Shown: positions 1-12,316 of the stretch, in pieces
How the letters are laid out: every line of letters starts with the position of its first letter
How positions within the stretch are numbered: the stretch's first letter is position 1
From: Gadus chalcogrammus
Lineage: Eukaryota; Chordata; Actinopteri; Gadiformes; Gadidae
Assembly: GCF_026213295.1 (NCBI RefSeq)
Contig: NC_079415.1
Location: 25,660,612 to 25,724,611, forward strand
Direction of reading: 5' to 3'
DNA length: 64,000 nt
Notes under the pieces: model-generated
Databases searched by the model: none
Seen by the model: only the letters and a program-made list of their open reading frames with translations
Told to the model about the DNA's origin: nothing
Program-made: the position numbers and the translations under genes

Positions 1-1
1 G

Positions 2-939
2 CTCTGGGACCACAGCTATGGTGAACAGCAGGGTGTTGAGGAGACGGCCGAAGATGCCACAACACAAACTGAAGATTTCAGCTATTCCATGCTTCAGAGT
101 GATGCAGATTCGTTCCTCTACACTGGAGTCTCACTGGAAACCTTCAACTCTCTTGTTTCCACCTTAGAAGGATTTGCTGAAAGGGCTTCTGTTTTGTCAG
201 TGCGTGATCAGATACTAATGACACTGATCAAATTGAAATTGAATCGTGTGCTTGGTGACCTTGGTAGGCAGTTTCATGTGTCTCAGAGTGTAGCCAGTAA
301 GGTCATCTCTTTCTGGATCGATAAAATGGAGGAGGTCTTACGCCCTCTTATTATCTGGCTTCCAAAAGAAACCATTAAGGCCACCATGCCAACTGCATTC
401 AAGCGCTTTTTCCCCAACACCACCTGTGTCATCGACTGTAGCGAAAGTTTGTTACAGAAGGCGAAAAATCTTGACTCTAGAGGAGAGTCCTACAGCCATT
501 ACTACTCGCACAATATGATCAAGTACCTTGTTGTTGTTGCCCCATGTGGCTTAATCATGTTTATCTCAAGTGGATATGGAGGACGCGCCAGTGACAAGTT
601 TATCACAATGAACTCTGGTATCTTGGACTATTTGAGGCCTGGAGATGAAGTCATGGCAGATCGTGGGTTTTAATTCGTGATTTATTGTTTGAAAGAAGGG
701 TCAAATTGGTTCTGCCCGCTTTCACTAGAGGGGGTTCTCAGCTAACTGAGAAACAAGTCACAGCAACTCGCAGGATTGCAAATGTGTGGATTCATGTTGA
801 GAGAGCAATTAGGCGACTTAAAGTATATAAGATCTTGTCTCATGTCATACCAATAAACATGACGCCCAAAATTGAAAAAATCCTCAGAATCTGTGCGGCC
901 CTAGCCAACTTAAAGGGTGATCTCATCTGTGAGCGATAG
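2..939 (+). pseudogene. DDE transposase of a PIF/Harbinger-ISL2EU type transposon (partial, frameshifted)
   Basis: Transposase C-terminal region, open from the window's left edge. Frame 1 (2-670) has a helix-turn-helix-like stretch (VRDQILMTLIKLKLNRVLGD and QFHVSQSVASKVISFW), then the DDE nuclease domain: first Asp in TTCVIDCSE, GGRASDK, second Asp in VMADRGF. A stop follows at 671, but the frame resumes at 673 (IRDLLFERRVKLVLPAF) to the stop at 937-939, with the third acidic residue in HVERAIRRLK. One base has been lost at 671-672. The pattern VIDCSE..SHNMIKYL..GGRASDK..DRGF fits the DDE_Tnp_4 family, closer to ISL2EU/THAP-type transposases than to HARBI1. The N-terminus is outside the window. 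It faces the SWIM/YqaJ gene tail to tail. Confidence 0.8.
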
Positions 940-984
940 GTGACAACGGTTGTGTTCTGATGCTGTTGGGGTAGGGGTAGGGCG

Positions 985-1206
<222 letters not shown>

Positions 1207-1425
1207 ATTACAAAAAGACTGATTACACAATATGTGACCTGAAATTTATTTAATAACACTACTTTGTACATCTACATAAATTGCTCCTGTATATTTCATA
1301 TTGACACTTGCTTCCTTTTGTAATTTGTACTGTTTATATTTACTCTTTGTATAATATTTGTTGTTTACAGAAAGACTGATTACACAATATGTGACATTAA
1401 ACTGATTTAATAACACTACTTTGTA
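1207..1425 (+). repeat. pair of ~55-bp direct repeats
   Basis: AAGACTGATTACACAATATG...TTTAATAACACTACTTTGTA occurs near 1215-1270 and again near 1372-1425. AT-rich and non-coding, between the two transposon genes. Confidence 0.7.
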
Positions 1426-2034
1426 ATATTCACCTATCTACAACAATACTTAATCTCAGCATATATGAAATTGATTGCATAAAAAAAAAAATTCATACTG
1501 TTAACAGCAGCAGCAGCTGCAGCATAAAATGTTGCTTTTTTATGAATTCATTATGCTCATATATCTGTTGTGTAGTTTCAGTCGCTGACCAACAAATTCA
1601 TCTACAAGCTGGGGCAACATTGTTGAGAAATAAAATCTCTTCAGATGTCCTACCCTCTCCAGAACATAGGGCTCATCAAATGGTACAGTGAACATAACTG
1701 TGTCGTTTGGGCTCCAGATAAACAGTTTGGCCATCTTCAGACCGGCACAGAACATACCTATTTGTACCTGCATGTAATATCCTCGGCTACCTGTTTTCTG
1801 AAGTTGTGGTACTCCATCTACTAGCTTGATATCACTGCAGGTATGGTCAAGCTGATCCAAGAGGGTAGAATGGAGTTTACTTGGGACGGGACATTTTATT
1901 TCTAGTAGCACAGATGAGTCAATTACCCCATCTGGGCTTGCTGACAACCATGGCTCTGTAACATTAACAGTGATGCCCATTTGTGTAATGCTCATGCCTT
2001 GCTCTCTAAGTGCATTGCCAGCAACCACCTCATT

Positions 2035-5000
2035 ATTTCGTGCACGCGCATGCGCGTGTGCGAAAGCTGCAGGCTGCCGGTTACGTTGCTCCAGCCTTTG
2101 AGTTCGCTTTTTTTAACTTTCTTAACTTTTAATACTTTTGTTCGTTCTAGTTTGTTTCACTTCTAACCCGGTGAAGTCCTACCCTCTCTAACGAGGCTGC
2201 TTTTGAGGGTTTTAGTGCTTTTTTAGTGATTGTTTTTTATGCCGCAGCAACAAGCTGCCTTTGTTTACTCCGGGGAACAGCTGTTTGCGCTAATGCCGAC
2301 CGGCATAGTGGACAGACCAGCTGATATCCCACCTGAACTCTGGAGGAAAGCTCACCGGGGATGCAGAGGAGGGAAACAATGTCGTGGGATGAGAGGAGGG
2401 TCGAGACGGGAAGGGCTTATGGATAGGAGAAGATTTAAGCAGTGTCTCCCCTCGGTGTTTATGGGAAATGTGCGGTCTCTTAGCAACAAATGGACGAGCT
2501 GACAGCGCTGACGCGGATGTCACCGGGAGTACCGGGAGTGCAGCCTGATGTGTTTTTACTGAGACAGGGCTGCACAGGGACATTACGGACCATATAGTCT
2601 CTGTGGATGGCTTCCACACCATCCGAGCTGACCGGGATTGTATTGAGAGCGGGTAAGCGGAAAGGAGGGGGGGGTTGCCGTTTTTTGTAAACAGCAGTTG
2701 GTGCAATCCTGGTCACATCACCATTAAAGAACAGCTCTGTAGCCCGATGCTGAACTGCTGCCGTTGGACTTCGTCCTACCATCTGCCTAGAGAGATCCCG
2801 CATGTTATCATTGTTGTACGTACATCCCTCCCTCTGCAAACCCAACATCTGCCAGCAGCATCGTCCACACCACCATCTCCAAACTCCAGACTCAACACCC
2901 CAGTGCCCTCATCATCATTTCGGGAGACTTAACCACGTCACCTTGGATAGAGTTCTGCCGACCTTCAAAAGCAATATGTGAGCTGTCCTACCCAGGAGAG
3001 GAGAGGACCCTGGACCTGATGTATGCTAACATTAAGGATGCATCACATCTCCTCTTCTCTCCCCCCTCTGGGCAGGTCAGATCATAACCTGGTTCACCTC
3101 AAACCCTGCTATGTGCCGCTGGTGAAGAGGAAGCCTACGACCACAGGACTGATGAGGAGGGTGGTCGGGGAGGCTTATGAGGCACTGCAGGGCTGCTTTG
3201 GAGTGACTGACTGGCCTGCACTCTGTGAGGTCCCACGGGAGGACATTGATTGGGCTTACAGAGTGCATCACGGACTATATCAACTTCTGTGTGGTACTGC
3301 AATGTCCCTGCTCGTACTGTTACCTGTTAGCCAACAATAAGCCGGGGATCACAAGGACATTAAGGCCATCCTGAATGAAAAGAAGAGGGCGATTCAGAGG
3401 TGGCAACCGTGATGAGGTGCAGGAGAGTAAAGGGGGTACTCAAACTTGCATCAAGGAGCAAAAGGCAGATACAGGAGAAAGCTGGAGAATAAACTACAGC
3501 AAAACAACACAAGGGATGTGTGGAGTGGTATGAGAAACATCACTGGGTTCCAGAAGACTGGTGGCATGGGGTTGGAGGGCTGTGTGGACCGGGCCAATGA
3601 CCTTGAACCATTTTTCAATAGGTTTGATACAGCGGCCCCCCCCACAAGACTCTTCTGGCTGGGCTGCCAAACACCTACTGACCACTCCACCTCCCCCTAC
3701 TCCTTCTCCTTGAACAGACCTCTTGTCTGCCCCTTGACACCTCAATTCACTCCTACCTACTCCACCCCTCCTCCCTGCTCTGCATCATGTCCTCTACACC
3801 CTGAGGACCTCCACCCCTCCCCCAACTGTCACCTCTACAGTGTCCTTCACGCCTGACCTGGTGAGAAGACAGCTAACAAGACTCCACTCCGGCAAGCTGC
3901 AGGCCCCGAGGGTGTGTTGGGCCCATGGTGCTTAAACCTGTGCCATCAGTCTGTGTGGTACTATGAGTCTGGTCTTGCAGCCTGGACCTTGCACCTCCAG
4001 AGGTTCCCCAGTGCTGTGGGAGACGTCCTGCCTCGTTCCTGTACCTAAGAAGCCGCGTCCAACGGCCCTCAGGACTACAGAACCGGTGGCCCTGACGTCC
4101 TATGTCATGAAGACCCTGGAGAGGCTCATCCTGGAGCAGCTAAGGCCTATGGTCAGGCCCTTCACTGATCCACTACAGTTCGCCTACCAGCCCCGCCTGG
4201 GAGTTGAGGACGGCATCATCTACCTGCTGAACAGAGTCTACACTCATCTGGACAAGCCGGCAAGCACTGTGAGAGTCATGTTCTTAGACTTCTCCCATGC
4301 CTTCAACACCATCCGTCCGGCTCTACTGGGTGAGAAGATGACTGCGATGGAGGTGGAGGCCCCCATCGTGTCCTGGATTGTTGATTACCTGACGGGCAGA
4401 CCACAGTACGTACGCCTACAGAACTGTGTGTCTGACAAGGTGGTCAGCAACACTGGGGCCCCACAGGGGACTGTCCTCTCTCCCTTCCTCTTCACCCTTT
4501 TCACCTCAGACTTTATCTATTGCACTGAGTCCTGCCATCTTCAGAAGTTTTCTGATGACTCAGCAATAGTTGGCTGCATTGAAAAGGGGGATGACCGTGA
4601 ATACAGGACTGTTGTGGACAACTTTGTCACTAGGAGTGAGCTGAATCACCTGCAACTCTACGTGACAAAGACGAAGGAGCTCATTGTGGATCTGAGGAGG
4701 GAGAAAACAGCAGCTGTGACCCCTGTTTCCATACAGGGGGTCCCAGTGGACACTGTTGAGGAGTACAAGTACCTGGGGGTGTACTTTAATAACAAGTTTG
4801 ACTGGTCTAGAAATGCAGAGGCTGTCTAAAAAAAAGGCCAAAGCCAACTCTTTTGCCTCAGGAGGCTGAGGTCCTTTAACATCTGCCGGACGATGCTGAG
4901 GATGTTTTACGAGTCTGTTGTAGCCAGTGCAATCTTCTTCGCTGTCACATGCTGGGGCAGTGGGATGAGGATTGCAGATACCAACAGACTTGAAAGACTG

Positions 5001-5500
5001 ATTAGGAGGGCCGGTGATGTTGTGGGGGAGGAACTGGACACCCTGACGACCGTGGAAGAGAGGAGGATGCTGTCCAGGTTTCAGTCCATCTTGGACAATG
5101 TCTCACACCCTCTCTATGACACACTGGCCCTGCAGAGGAGCACCTTCAGCAGGAGATTCCTCTCACCCAGATGCACCACAGAGCGCCACAGGAAATCTTT
5201 CCTGCCTGTGGCCATTACAATTTACAACGCCTCCCTTAGAATGTCAGACACCGTCCCTCTCTGTAATCTCTGACCTCAAACAAGGACTATAATTCTTGCA
5301 CCTTTTGCACAATACTGTACAATTATTTTTGTACAGTGCTGTCTTTTGTGTATGTATGTGTATATATATATATATATATATGTGTGTATGTATATATGTG
5401 GTGTTGTATATATATTTATATTGTCCTTAAATTTGTTATTTAGTTTTTCTGAGGTTGTATCTTTTATCTTTTGTGTATGTATGTGTATTTATGTTGTATG

Positions 5501-5551
<51 letters not shown>

Positions 5552-5685
5552 ATGTATATGTATATATATGGATATGGATATATATATGTTATATTTTTTA
5601 TTTTATTCTTAATATTTATTTATTTATTTGTGTATGTATATCTGGAGTTCGTGACAAAAATAATTTCCCTCTGGGATTATTAAAG

Positions 5686-5736
<51 letters not shown>

Positions 5737-5737
5737 T
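2035..5737 (+). mobile_element. near full-length LINE of the jockey/CR1-L2 lineage, frameshifted, with (TCTA)n tail
   Basis: Retrotransposon inserted in the YqaJ gene. Endonuclease remains: MGNVRSLSNK at 2462, VNSSWCNPGHITIKEQLCSP near 2690, YANIKDAS and LGRSDHNLVHLKPC near 3023-3110. Reverse transcriptase remains: VPVPKKPRP, FAYQPRLGVEDGI, FLDFSHAFNTI, STGAPQGTVLSPFLFTLFTS, FSDDSAIVG (motif with catalytic Asp pair) and YKYLGVYFNNKFDW at 3963-4829, then a C-terminal part to 5273. Several frameshifts and stops make it inactive. The 3' UTR is TA-rich (5355-5590) and ends ATTTCCCTCTGGGATTATTA followed by TCTA repeats. Flanks share ATT; a longer target duplication is not clear. Clade placement is moderate. 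Confidence 0.85.
3963..5273 (+). pseudogene. LINE reverse transcriptase domain (frameshifted)
   Basis: The longest open piece (3963-4829, 288 codons) carries RT motifs FLDFSHAFNTI, TGAPQGTVLSPF and FSDDSAIVG. After a stop at 4827 it continues in another frame at 4893-5273 (ESVVASAIFFAVTCWGSGMR, RRAGDVVGEELDTL). It copies LINE RNA at the target site. Disrupted, so presumed inactive. Confidence 0.85.
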
Positions 5738-7379
5738 CTCTTTACCATAATTTGTGGCGTAGTTGACACGAAAGGAGGGGTAGAGGTGCTCTGCAATGAA
5801 TTTGTCTGGATTGGTGGATGCTCTAGAAGGAACCTTTTTAGCTGCACTTGCAGTTATTCTTAGTTTTCGTGCGTTGTGCCACAAATCTGAAGAACTCTGC
5901 TCCCTTGTCTCAGATTCTAGAGTAAAAGCCTGTGCACTACTCACTTGAACATAACACTCATAAAAGCTTTTACATGTCTCACATGTGAGATCAGAACCAG
6001 CATGGGTTTGATGAGGTCTTAAAAATCTTGCATCTACTGCAGTATGTGCAAGGCTACAGGGTTGCACTACTGGTTTGGCTCTGTAACACTTGCCCAACAG
6101 ACAGTTTTTTAACTGGAAAAGTGGCTTTGTAGGGTCTTTGTCTACATTAGTCAAGAATTCGGCATGTGACATATATTGTGGGGTGTTTGGTAGTGGCTGA
6201 GCACCGGACACCCTTATACCAAATTCATCTCCTGCCCTGTGGTGGCTGAAGTTTATGTCCCTCAGTCTTTTTGGCTCAATGTTCCTGACTGTCCCTGCGT
6301 TCCACCTGCGCTGCTCATCTGTACATGCAAGCCCTGTCTTCCCGGTAGTTACTGCATTTTCAACCTGTAATGAGCACATTAACAGAACATTATACCCATT
6401 TGCCATTTGTTTCAAATGTTGTCATCCTCACCTAGCTAAACTGAATCGAAAAAAACACTCATAAAAAGTGATATGATCACGTTACTTTTATTAATTCACA
6501 GATAAACAAAGGATTACCTTCCAAAGGATTGCTGCGGCATGACTGCACGATCTCCCTAATCCAGCCATACATGAGCACCCGACAGTCTCTATCAACCCCG
6601 ACGGCTGCAGCATAACCCAAGCTATAACCTTATGGTTAGCACTTTGGCTCCTGTCGACCTCTGCCTTCAAAAACACATAGGGCCCTATTTTAACGGTCTG
6701 AAACGCAAGTGGGAAGCGCAAAGCGCAAGTAGCTTTGTGGGCGGTTCTACGGCGCTATCGCTATTTTACAGGCGGATAAATGGCGCTTGCGCCGCGGCGC
6801 AAGTGTCAAAAGGGTTGGTCTGAAGCAGCCTAATTACCCGTAGGTGTGGTTTGGGCGTAACGTGCAACAAACCAATGAGAGTGCCAGCTCCCATCCCCTT
6901 TAAGAGCCATGAGCGCATTTGAATCGGACGAGTTGATATTTTGACAGCGCGTCTGCAGTCTCCGATGAGACAGATGCACATGAATTTCAAACTGCAAATG
7001 GCTTAGTTTATTGCCAAATAATATGGCCTAATTCACACATGGAATAAGGGGTTTTCTTCCACAACTTCAGAAATACTGAGTCCTCAAATAAATTTCGGCA
7101 AAGAAAACGTATGATAGGCTATTTAACATATGATATGCGGTAACTTTGGGTTACTTAACGTAATCCCTGGTTCTTTGATAACAGAGTGAGGTGTTTCACT
7201 ATGGGAATCGCCTAGGCGTGACCTACTACTGGAAGCTCCAATTGCACCACGTCTGTCATTGACAGACAGGTCGGACTGTGACACAGGGTCCCGCCCCCTG
7301 CACTTATACAGTCGACCCGCCCTCCTCAAATCATTCTATACCAGTTTCTTTCCGTGTAAATGCAAGGAGGGACTTGTTG

Positions 7380-7472
7380 GTGAAACACCTCACTCTGTTA
7401 TCAAAGAACCAGGGATTACGTTAAGTAACCCAAAGTTATTTTTCTAACTTCGTTCGGTGTTTCACTATGGGA
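7380..7472 (-). repeat. DIRS internal complementary region
   Basis: 7380-7437 is the reverse complement of the left outer end (7141-7198). 7439-7472 repeats the complement of the right outer end (12675-12707). The two meet at a run of T. In DIRS replication this segment templates circle closure (family knowledge). Confidence 0.88.
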
Positions 7473-7538
7473 GATATAGACCACTCCCGTATTGCATATG
7501 TCTCCCGAAGCTATGCAAATTCAGCCAGGCAGCAAACA

Positions 7539-9370
7539 TCACTTTGAGTCTGGTGAGATCGTCTCCAGCACGGCTTGAGAAACAGAAGGCCCTGAGACAT
7601 CCAGCCTATAAAACCTAACAAAGGTGTGAGGCGTAGCCCAGCTCGCCGCAGCACAAATGTCATGCACCGACACTCCCCTGAATAAGGCCCATGAAGTAGC
7701 CATACCCCTTGTGGAGTGGGCCCTCAAGCCATGGGGGGCTGCAAGCCCCTACTTTCATAAGCAAGAGATATAGCCTCCACAATCCAGTGGGATAGCCTCT
7801 GGCGGGACAAAGGCTTGCCTCTATGGGGAGTGGCCCAGGACACGAACAGCTGATCCCCTTTCCGAAAAGCAGCTGACCGACTCACATATACATGTAGGGC
7901 CCGTACCGGGCATAATGTATTGAGTCTCTGCTCCTCCGCAGAGGAGAACGGAGGCGGGTGAAACGCCGACAGTTCCTCCGTGAGACACCTATAGGTCGAC
8001 TCAACCACCTTAGGCACAAAAGCCGGATTGGGCCGCAGACAGACCTTGGAGATCCCCGGAGCAAACTGCAAGCATGAAGGACGGATAGACAATGCCTGTA
8101 AATAACTCACACGCTTAGCTGTGGTTAAAGCTAAGAGCAACACCACCTTCAGCGACACAAACTTCATCCCCACCGCCTCCAACGGCTCAAAAGGGTGATG
8201 AGACAGGGCATCCAGCACCACCGATAAATCCCACAAAGGGACCAGGGGCCTGGAAACTGGGAGCTTGCGACGCGCCCCCTTCATGAAGCGACAAACCAAG
8301 GGATGCTGCCCTGCAGGCTTATCCCCAAAGCCAACCTGACAAGCTGAGATGGCCGCCAAATACACTTTAATCGTGGAAAAGGCCTTACCCTTTTCCAATA
8401 ATCCCTGTAGGAAACACAGTAGGTCCACCACGGAACACTGATATGGAATGGCGTGCCTCGAGTCGCACCAGTCCTCAAAAACCCGCCACTTGCCACTGTA
8501 GAGCCGGCGAGTGGAAAGGGCCCTTGCATTCTGAATGGTGTCAACGACCTGTGCAGGCAGGCCTGCCGCATTCAAGTTCCACCTCTCACGGGCCAAGCCC
8601 AGAGCGCTACACGGTCCGGGTGAGGATGGTAAATCTTCCCGCCCGCTTGGGAGAGGAGATCCCTGCGCAGGGGAAGGGGCCATGGGTCGCCCGCCAGGAG
8701 TTGCACTATTTCCGCCACCCAATGTTTGGATGGCCACCGTGGCGCTATCAGGATTAGCGACAGACTCTGTTCTCTCACCCTGGCTAGGGTGGGGGAGATC
8801 AGGCTGAGAGGGGGGAAGGCATAGCAGCACGTTTGGCCACGGATGAGCCAGCGCATCTACCCCTAGGGGAGCCCTTACGTCTGACAGGGAGAAAAACAAC
8901 GGGCACTGAGTGTTTTCCAGCGAGGCGAAGAGATCTACGGCTGCCAAGCCGTATCTTTGCCATATTTGTCCCACAACCTGTGGATGAAGAGTCCATTCCC
9001 CGTACAGGGGGTTTTGCAGGAAGTGTTTTAGAGCAAGGAACACTGCCCAAAGTTCTAGGAGGTTTATGTGAGCCTGAGCTAGATCGCGACTCCAGGTGCC
9101 GTTCACTGCTCTGCCCATCATTGTCGCACCCCACCCTGACAAGGACGCGTCCGTTGTCATGGTTACCCTGGACGACACCGCCCCCAGCGGGACGCCCGCT
9201 GTCAGAACCGTGCGCATCGACCACGGGCGGAGAGCGGTAACACACGCTGGTGTTACTTTCACCTTGCGATTCAGGTGGTGACGGGAGCACAGACGTAGTG
9301 CTGCGACCCAGCGCTGAAAACCTCTCATCATCAGAAGACCAAAATGCACTACTGATATCACCGAAGCCAT
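7539..9370 (-). pseudogene. DIRS RNase H remnant and tyrosine recombinase (frameshifted)
   Basis: 548-codon frame (9370-7724). RNase H core TTDASLSGWGA and NLLELWAVFLALKHFL; the text then jumps to NPLYGEWTLHP, so the end of RNase H seems deleted (compared with the family as remembered). The recombinase follows: STRRLYSGKWRVFEDWC, LLLALTTAKRVSYLQALSI (catalytic Arg) and SHWIVEAISLAY. A frameshift near 7730 moves the HxxR part (AHSTRGMATSW) and the motif with the nucleophile Tyr (ASWATPHTFVRFY) to frame 7727-7539. Host-integration enzyme, inactive here. Confidence 0.82.
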
Positions 9371-10874
9371 AAGGCCAAGCAGGCGTAGGCCTTATGGCTA
9401 CGCCTGTTCCTCTCCCACAACATCACCGGCCCTCCTAACCTGAACGATACGGTCTCTCCCCGCCTGAAGAGGGAGAGACACTGCGTGAGAGACGTTAGTC
9501 TCCTCTCTGATAGTGTGACGCGATAAGAGAGAGAGTCTATGTGGAGACCCAAATATTACGCACATTGTGCGGGGTCCACACGGCTCTTTTCCCAATTTAT
9601 GCTGAATCCCAGAGTCCTCAGATGATTTACCACCGTAGTAGAATCTCTGAGTGCCTTTGCGTGAACTGGAACATATCAGATAATCGTCCAGATAAGAGAA
9701 TATTCTGATGCCGCTGTTTCTTAGCGGTGACAGTGCTGCCTCCACACCTGCTGAACACTCTCGGGGCCAACGATAGCCCGAACGGGACCACTTGGTATTC
9801 GTAAGCCCTGTTCTGAAAAGCGAACCGGAGAAGTTTCCGGTGCGCGGGATAGATGGCAATGTGAAAATATGCGTCTGACAGATCGATCGTTACAAACCAA
9901 TCCCCTGGACGGATTGAACGACAGAGCACTTTGTGTGTTAACATCCTGAACGTGTATTTGCGCAGGTGTCTGTTTAACACACGGAGATCTAATATGGGGC
10001 GAAGGGACGAGCTCCCTCTCTTCGGAATGAGAAAATAACGGGAGTAAAAACCCTGTTGGGCTTGCTCGTTCGGGACAGCCCTGATCGCTTGTTTTCGAAG
10101 AAGGGACGATATTTCGTCCTCTAGGATTCGTGCCGAATCCCCACTGGCCATAGTATAGAAACCAACACGCCGTTGAATCTGGGTGGTTTCATAGCAAACT
10201 GCGGTCTGTAACCCTGGGAAACCGTAGACAGGATCCACAGGTGAACTGCGCATGCGCGCCACTGTTCCACTCGCGCAGCGAGCGGGCTCATGTGATCGCG
10301 CCCCAACGACGTCACCCTCGGGACGTAAGGGGAGAGGTCTGCCCTCACAGGAGAAGCGTGAGCTCCCCCCATGGAAATGTAGGGACCAAGATATTGTTTT
10401 ATTTTGTTTTGTTTTGTGCATTTCACCCTTGGCTCTGGGCCTGGTTGCGAAAATGCAGGGTTTATTGTGTTCACCTTTAAAACGAGGGAAAATAACTTGT
10501 GACACTGGGAAAATGCTTGGTGGCACTGTGTCAATCGTTGCCCCTGTCTCAGTTCGCCCTGAACGTGAGGCGAGAGAGACTGAGAAAGGGCCCCTGGAGA
10601 ACTTGAACCCTCTGGGCTTTGTTCTACCCCCCCAAGCTTTCTTTTCTTCATGGGAGGGGTAGAGAGAGAAGCTGGGATCGCTAGGTCGCACGCTTCTTCT
10701 TCCCATCCCCGGGGTGGGGAGAGCGATTCCTGGCTGCCGCAGCAGCGAAGGAGTGTTTGCCCCATGGCCTTGGGTTCTCTGACCTAGGCTGTTGGTCGGC
10801 CTGTGGGCCAGCTGCGTGGGCTGGTCTGTAGGCTTTCTGAGGCCTGGTTCCCCTTGTCTTCCCCTTGCTGCCAC
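9358..10874 (-). pseudogene. DIRS reverse transcriptase (frameshifted)
   Basis: The first frame (10874-9627) has a proline/serine-rich lead then RT: ISSLLRKQAIRAVP, YFLIPKRGSSSLRPILDLRV, FVTIDLSDAYFHIAI (first catalytic Asp) and VPFGLSLAPRVF. The frame is lost near 9750 and YLDDYL (catalytic Asp pair) lies in another frame (9859-9398); GLHIDSLSYRV is in a third (9552-9358). RT of DIRS type, inactive. Confidence 0.8.
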
Positions 10875-11068
10875 TGCGGCGGCCGCAAAGCCTGACCTCG
10901 CTGGCTGGGGTGGGCGGGGAGCCTGTTTTCAGGGAAGGCAGAGATCGAAGGCCTCTCCTTCCTGTTTCCTGAGAGTGCTGGTCTCTCTCATCTTTTCCAG
11001 CGCTGGACCAAACAGACCCTTGGTTGGGTCATATGCAGCATCCATGACCTCGGCTTTCTGCGCGTCGC

Positions 11069-12316
11069 TCAGTCCGGAGAGACTGAGCCATAATGCTCTC
11101 TCACCCGAGACTTGCAAATTTCATCCCAGAGGGCAGGGTTGGGTGACCCAGAGTCTAGCTGGCGACCCATTTCCTCTAGGATTTCAGCCTGATATGCAGA
11201 CAGTAGTGTCATGGCATTGAGCGAGCATACCGAATGCGCTGCATATTTATACATCCTTTGGTAAGTGGAAGCGGTGAGGCGGTCCATCTTACCAGGCAGG
11301 GAGATGCCTGAAGAGGCGGAGAGAGAGCGACGGTTTGGGTGGAGGTGGTAAGCCACTGAAGGCTCCACAGCTGGGGGTTCGGCCAGCCCCAGCTCACCCA
11401 TCCCGTGGATCTCCAGCTTTGAGCAGCCCTTGGTGGGAAGCTTGCTCTTAAATGGGCTGGACCAGTAGCGGCTCATTTCCTTCATGCAGATGGGAACTGC
11501 TGGTAAGAGCTGCTTAGAAGGCGGCTGGGCTGGTGGGAGCCTCTTGCCGTCGTATAGGTCTCTCTCTTCCCCTTCAGCATCCGGGGCTGCAGGCCATTGA
11601 ATGCCTAGTTTTGCAGCGGCCCGTTTGCACACCTCGTACAGGTTACCATCCACCGGTTGTACAGCGTCAGAGGCGCTAGGGGGTCTGGACAGTTGGACCG
11701 GAAAAGTGGAGTCGTCCTCCTCCTCCTCAATTCCGTCCATGTCGAGGAGGTCAAAGTTGGCGTCGTCGTCGCCCTCAGCGTCCTCAGTGCCCGGTTCCGC
11801 CTCGAGAAGTAAATCATCGAATAGCGGGGGCACGAGCGGGGATGCCGCCTCCATCATGTCCGCCCAGCTCGTTGTCGCGTGGGACTGATGGGTGCTCGTT
11901 GAGGCTATAGCGGGGGCACCCGCCAGGCAGGGATCCTGGTTGGTAGCCACCGTCACCCTTAGCCTCCTTTCCAGAATTTTCTCCGGCATCGATGTGTGAG
12001 CGCATGAATGCAGGTCCGCTAGCGAAGCTTGAGCGTGTTTAATGCCCATGCACGCTATGCACATGGGGTGGGGGTCCCGGCCTGATATGGAGGCCCCACA
12101 TGACGCGGGGCACAGGCGGGATACAGCTTCCCGGCTCCGACCCTTTGGCGGGGGTGGCGGGCGAAGGCATACCGCAGAGTTCACTCGCCGTGATGCTTTC
12201 GTTATACCGGGTGTGTTTGGCTCAGCCAACAAGCTAATGTGTACTGTGCCGCGGTAAGCTCGCCTTGACGCGTTAGCCGATAAACTACACCGTAAACCAG
12301 TGACACCTGTAAACAA
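11069..12316 (-). CDS. DIRS gag-like ORF
   Basis: Intact 415-codon frame, first ORF of the DIRS element. It has an acidic low-complexity stretch (GDDDANFDLLDMDGIEEEED) and no recognisable enzymatic motif. By position and size it corresponds to the gag-like first ORF of fish DIRS1 elements. A cysteine-rich stretch CPASCGA..CIACMG lies near residues 68-92. Confidence 0.65.
   Translation of the reverse strand: MFTGVTGLRCSLSANASRRAYRGTVHISLLAEPNTPGITKASRRVNSAVCLRPPPPPKGRSREAVSRLCPASCGASISGRDPHPMCIACMGIKHAQASLADLHSCAHTSMPEKILERRLRVTVATNQDPCLAGAPAIASTSTHQSHATTSWADMMEAASPLVPPLFDDLLLEAEPGTEDAEGDDDANFDLLDMDGIEEEEDDSTFPVQLSRPPSASDAVQPVDGNLYEVCKRAAAKLGIQWPAAPDAEGEERDLYDGKRLPPAQPPSKQLLPAVPICMKEMSRYWSSPFKSKLPTKGCSKLEIHGMGELGLAEPPAVEPSVAYHLHPNRRSLSASSGISLPGKMDRLTASTYQRMYKYAAHSVCSLNAMTLLSAYQAEILEEMGRQLDSGSPNPALWDEICKSRVREHYGSVSPD

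Noticed and set aside
10241..10662. + strand frames of 79-136 codons opposite the DIRS ORFs
   Set aside because: Shadows of the minus-strand DIRS coding region.
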